Of a stretch of DNA of 8,067 bases, positions 5,780 through 8,067 are shown piece by piece; position 1 is the first letter of the stretch, and each line of letters begins with the position of its first letter. The notes beneath the pieces were generated by a model, which saw only the letters and a list, made by a program, of their open reading frames with translations, did not search any database and had not been told where the DNA came from. The position numbers and the translations under genes were made by a program. Source of the DNA: Planctomycetota bacterium (lineage in GTDB: Bacteria > Planctomycetota > Brocadiia > JAJRTI01). The stretch lies in assembly GCA_024278415.1 (NCBI GenBank), contig JAJRTI010000976.1, forward strand, positions 1 through 8,067. The letters run 5' to 3'.

Positions 5780-6331
5780 ATGCGACGCCTCACCACCAAG
5801 GACGGCCGCACCGTGATCGCGCGCCGGCTCCAAGAGGGAGACCGCGAGAAGCTCCAACAGTTCGACCGCGATCTGTCCGACGAGACGCGCTTCCTCTTCC
5901 CGCCGCACGCGTACGACGACGAAACGGTCGACGCGTACATCCGGCGCAACGCACGCGGCGACGACATCATCTACGTGGCGGAGTACGAGGGCAAGATCGT
6001 CGCGTACTTCTTCCTCTGGTACGCCAGCCGGCCCACCTGTCTGCTCGGCATCGGCATCGCCGACGCGTTCCAGGGCGTGGGCTTGGGCCGGCAGCTCATG
6101 GAGATTCTGATCGAGAGCGGCCGAGAGGCCGGCTGCGAGGCCATCGAGTTGACCACCGCGCCGGAGAACGCACGCGCGTTCGCGCTCTACCAACAGTGCG
6201 GGTTCGAGTCTCTTGGCGACGTGGAGAACCAGATGGGCGAGGGCAAAGTGCGCATCGAGCGGTGCATGTTCCTGCCGCTCAAGCCCGGGGCCACGCCCAT
6301 GGAGGAGCCGCACGCACCGCCGGTGGGGTGA
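5780..6331 (+). CDS. GNAT-family N-acetyltransferase
   Basis: The product has 183 residues and a single GNAT domain, and is predicted to be cytoplasmic. GNAT enzymes move an acetyl group from acetyl-CoA to an amine. The acetyl-CoA loop is LGIGIADAFQGVGLGRQL, with the (Q/R)xxGxG core at 98-103. The C-terminal motif NARAFALYQQCGF at 130-142 is the usual N-x-x-A-x-x-L-Y-x-x-x-G-F. The N-terminal region (RTVIARRLQEGDREKLQQF, then DETRFLF) resembles GNAT proteins that begin with a description of the substrate site and have unassigned targets. Only two bases separate it from the stop of the AddB-like gene, so co-transcription is expected. The C-terminal tail beyond about residue 168 is Pro-rich and probably unstructured. 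The substrate cannot be told from sequence; protein side chains, small amines or amino sugars are all possible. Confidence 0.9.
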   Translation: MRRLTTKDGRTVIARRLQEGDREKLQQFDRDLSDETRFLFPPHAYDDETVDAYIRRNARGDDIIYVAEYEGKIVAYFFLWYASRPTCLLGIGIADAFQGVGLGRQLMEILIESGREAGCEAIELTTAPENARAFALYQQCGFESLGDVENQMGEGKVRIERCMFLPLKPGATPMEEPHAPPVG

Positions 6332-6345
6332 GTGGGCCCTTACCC
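6326..6345 (+). terminator. Weak stem-loop at the GNAT stop codon
   Basis: GGGTGAG (6326-6332), which includes the TGA stop, can pair with CTTACCC (6339-6345) with one G-T pair around TGGGCC. No T run follows. It is a possible boundary between the AddB-like/GNAT transcript and the GH38 gene, but the support is thin. Confidence 0.25.
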
Positions 6346-6379
6346 GTTGGCCGTCCGCCTACGCGCCGCGTCGGCTGCA

Positions 6380-6408
6380 TTGCCCGTCTCCGCAACCGTT
6401 GTTAGACT
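6380..6408 (+). promoter_or_regulatory. Likely sigma-70 promoter for the GH38 gene
   Basis: TTGCCC (6380-6385) and TAGACT (6403-6408) are separated by 17 bases and match the -35 and -10 consensus at four of six positions each. This gives a start near 6415 and a leader of about 42 bases before the ATG. The position inside a 125-base gap and the strong downstream ribosome binding site support it. Confidence 0.5.
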
Positions 6409-6444
6409 GTCTCCGCTTCGGCGCCAGACGACCCCCGACAGCCC

Positions 6445-6451
6445 AAGGAGG
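6445..6451 (+). promoter_or_regulatory. Ribosome binding site AAGGAGG for the GH38 gene
   Basis: AAGGAGG is complementary to the 16S 3' end and lies five bases before the ATG at 6457. It decides the start and suggests efficient translation. Confidence 0.8.
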
Positions 6452-6456
6452 CTCCC

Positions 6457-8067
6457 ATGCCCATCCGCGCTTATGTCTGCTCGCACACGCACTGGGACCG
6501 CGAATGGTACGGCACGTTCCAAGAGTTCCGCATGCGGCTCGTGCGGCTCACGGACAAGCTGCTCGACCTGCTCGCGGCCGATCCGGACTACCGCTACTGG
6601 AACTTCGACGGCCAGACCATCGTGCTCGAAGACTACCTCGATATCCGGCCGGAGCGCCGCGAGGAGTTGGAGGCGTACCTGCGCTCCGGGCGCATCCAGA
6701 TCGGGCCGTGGTACGTGCTGCCCGACGAGTTCCTCATCAGCGGCGAGTCCATGGTGCGCAACCTCCAGCGCGGGTTCGAGCACGCGGCCGCGTACGGCCA
6801 GCGGCCCGGGCTCGGGTACACGCCGGACATGTTCGGCCACATCTCGCAGATGCCGCAGATCATGTCGCAGTTCGGCCTGAAAGTCTGCTTCATCTGGCGC
6901 GGGCTCGTGGGCCGGCCGCTGCCAACCGAAGTGGCCTGGCGCGCGCCCGATGGCAGCGAGATGCTCGCGGTGCGCGCGCAAGAGCACACCGGCTACTGCA
7001 ACGCGACGTTTGTCATCGGCCATCTGCCGCCCGACGTGCGCGACGCGTTCCAGGAGCACGACCCCATCGTCGAGAAGCCGGAGATCGCGGCCCGCGCGCT
7101 GAAGGCCATCGCCGAGGACGCGCGCAAGCACGCGACCTGCGATGTCGTGCTGCTGCTCAACGGCGTGGACCACATGGAGCCGCAGCCGCAGTTGCCGGAG
7201 ATCATGCGCCTGGCCAACGAGCAGTGCCCGGACATCGAGTTCACACACGCGACGTTCGGCGAGTTCGCGGACGCGGTGCTCGAAGCGGCCAAGCCCGCGG
7301 ACGTGATCGTCGGCGAGCAGAAGGACACGTGCCTCGCGGAAAAGGCCGGCGGCATCGTGTTGCCCAACGTGCTCTCGTCGCGCATCTACCTCAAGCAGCA
7401 AAACCAGTCGTGCATGACCGCGCTCGAGCGCTGGGCCGAGCCCACGTCCGTCTTCGCCATGCTGCTCGGCTTCGACTACCCCGAGGCGTTCCTCGACAAG
7501 GCGTGGCAGTGGGTGCTCAAGAACCACCCCCACGACTCCATCGGTGGGTGCAGCGCGGACCCCATCCACGACCAGATGGAGACGCGGTTTCAGTGGGCGC
7601 AGGAGATCGCGGACAACCTGACCCAGCAGAACCTCCACAACATCACGTCGAAGGTCGACACGAGCGCGCTCGCGGACGGCGAGGCCGCGGTCGCGGTGTT
7701 CAACACGCTCAACTGGCCGATCACGGGAACCGTGGACGCGGTGATCGATCTCGACACGGGCTACCTCGCGCGCACCGGCCACGCGGTGCGGCCGGAGACC
7801 GTGCACGCGGCGGTGCGCAATCTCGACTTGCGCAACTGGGATGGGTCCAAGCCGGCGTACCAGCTCCGCGATGCGGAGTATTTGGTCGTGAACCAGAACT
7901 ACCAGTCCAGCTTCGCCACCGCGCGGCAAGTCGTGCGATGCCGCGTCACGCTCGACGTGGACAAGCTGCCGGCGCTCGGCTACCGGCTCTATCGCTGCCG
8001 CGTCGCGGCCAAGCAGCGCATCGAGCGCGGCACGCTCTTCACCGCGGCCAACGTGATGGAGAACGAG
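6457..8067 (+). CDS. Glycoside hydrolase family 38 alpha-mannosidase-type enzyme (3' truncated)
   Basis: The window holds the first 537 residues; GH38 enzymes usually run past 850. They are zinc-dependent retaining alpha-mannosidases. The N-terminal catalytic motif HTHWDREW supplies His12 and Asp14 as metal ligands. Asp124 in TPDMFGH is the expected nucleophile and a zinc ligand, and NHPHDSIGG at 356-364 supplies the last ligand, His359. LLNGVDHMEPQ (233-243) and WRGLVGRPLP are further family landmarks, and AVFNTLNWP (413-421) begins the C-terminal beta domains. There is no signal peptide, so the enzyme is probably cytoplasmic and acts on imported or internal mannosides. The closest architecture I recall is the bacterial MngB-like group (mannosylglycerate hydrolase), but substrate cannot be assigned; related enzymes cleave oligomannosides. 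It has its own promoter and ribosome binding site. GalM upstream is also a sugar enzyme but not in the same transcript. Confidence 0.93.
   Translation, partial: MPIRAYVCSHTHWDREWYGTFQEFRMRLVRLTDKLLDLLAADPDYRYWNFDGQTIVLEDYLDIRPERREELEAYLRSGRIQIGPWYVLPDEFLISGESMVRNLQRGFEHAAAYGQRPGLGYTPDMFGHISQMPQIMSQFGLKVCFIWRGLVGRPLPTEVAWRAPDGSEMLAVRAQEHTGYCNATFVIGHLPPDVRDAFQEHDPIVEKPEIAARALKAIAEDARKHATCDVVLLLNGVDHMEPQPQLPEIMRLANEQCPDIEFTHATFGEFADAVLEAAKPADVIVGEQKDTCLAEKAGGIVLPNVLSSRIYLKQQNQSCMTALERWAEPTSVFAMLLGFDYPEAFLDKAWQWVLKNHPHDSIGGCSADPIHDQMETRFQWAQEIADNLTQQNLHNITSKVDTSALADGEAAVAVFNTLNWPITGTVDAVIDLDTGYLARTGHAVRPETVHAAVRNLDLRNWDGSKPAYQLRDAEYLVVNQNYQSSFATARQVVRCRVTLDVDKLPALGYRLYRCRVAAKQRIERGTLFTAANVMENE

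Overview
This is an 8,067-base stretch of GC-rich chromosomal DNA, roughly two-thirds G+C by eye, with all real genes on the + strand. It looks like an uncultivated free-living bacterium. The mix of an AddB-type nuclease, a GH38 mannosidase and a short interspersed repeat would suit a PVC-like or related candidate phylum, but nothing here fixes the taxonomy.

Layout. Positions 1-862 hold the end of a histidine operon: the last codons of hisH and a complete hisF, overlapping by 7 bases. Positions 863-1273 hold no credible gene but are packed with inverted repeats, including a perfect 26-bp palindrome. A near-consensus sigma-70 promoter (TTGACA, 17 bp, TATTCT) at 1274-1302 then drives galM (aldose 1-epimerase, 1386-2411), whose leader contains an 8-bp hairpin. 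A short gap (2412-2510) carries a stem-loop and one arm of a widespread dispersed repeat. Positions 2511-5777 encode an AddB-like protein, with helicase-like N-terminal domains and a C-terminal PD-(D/E)XK nuclease with an Fe-S cysteine set. An in-frame TAG at 3552-3554 interrupts it. A GNAT acetyltransferase (5780-6331) follows after two bases, probably in the same transcript. A further promoter (6380-6408) and a strong ribosome binding site precede a GH38 alpha-mannosidase-type gene (6457 onward) that runs off the window.

The genes do not form one pathway. HisH and HisF build imidazole glycerol phosphate. GalM and the GH38 enzyme are cytoplasmic sugar-handling enzymes with separate promoters. 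The AddB-like gene belongs to DNA end processing, but no AddA partner is visible. No phage, transposase, CRISPR, defence island or other clearly novel multi-gene system is seen. The items most worth a second look are the amber-interrupted AddB-like gene with its degenerate Walker A, the hairpin-dense spacer after hisF, and the dispersed-repeat arm upstream of the AddB-like gene.
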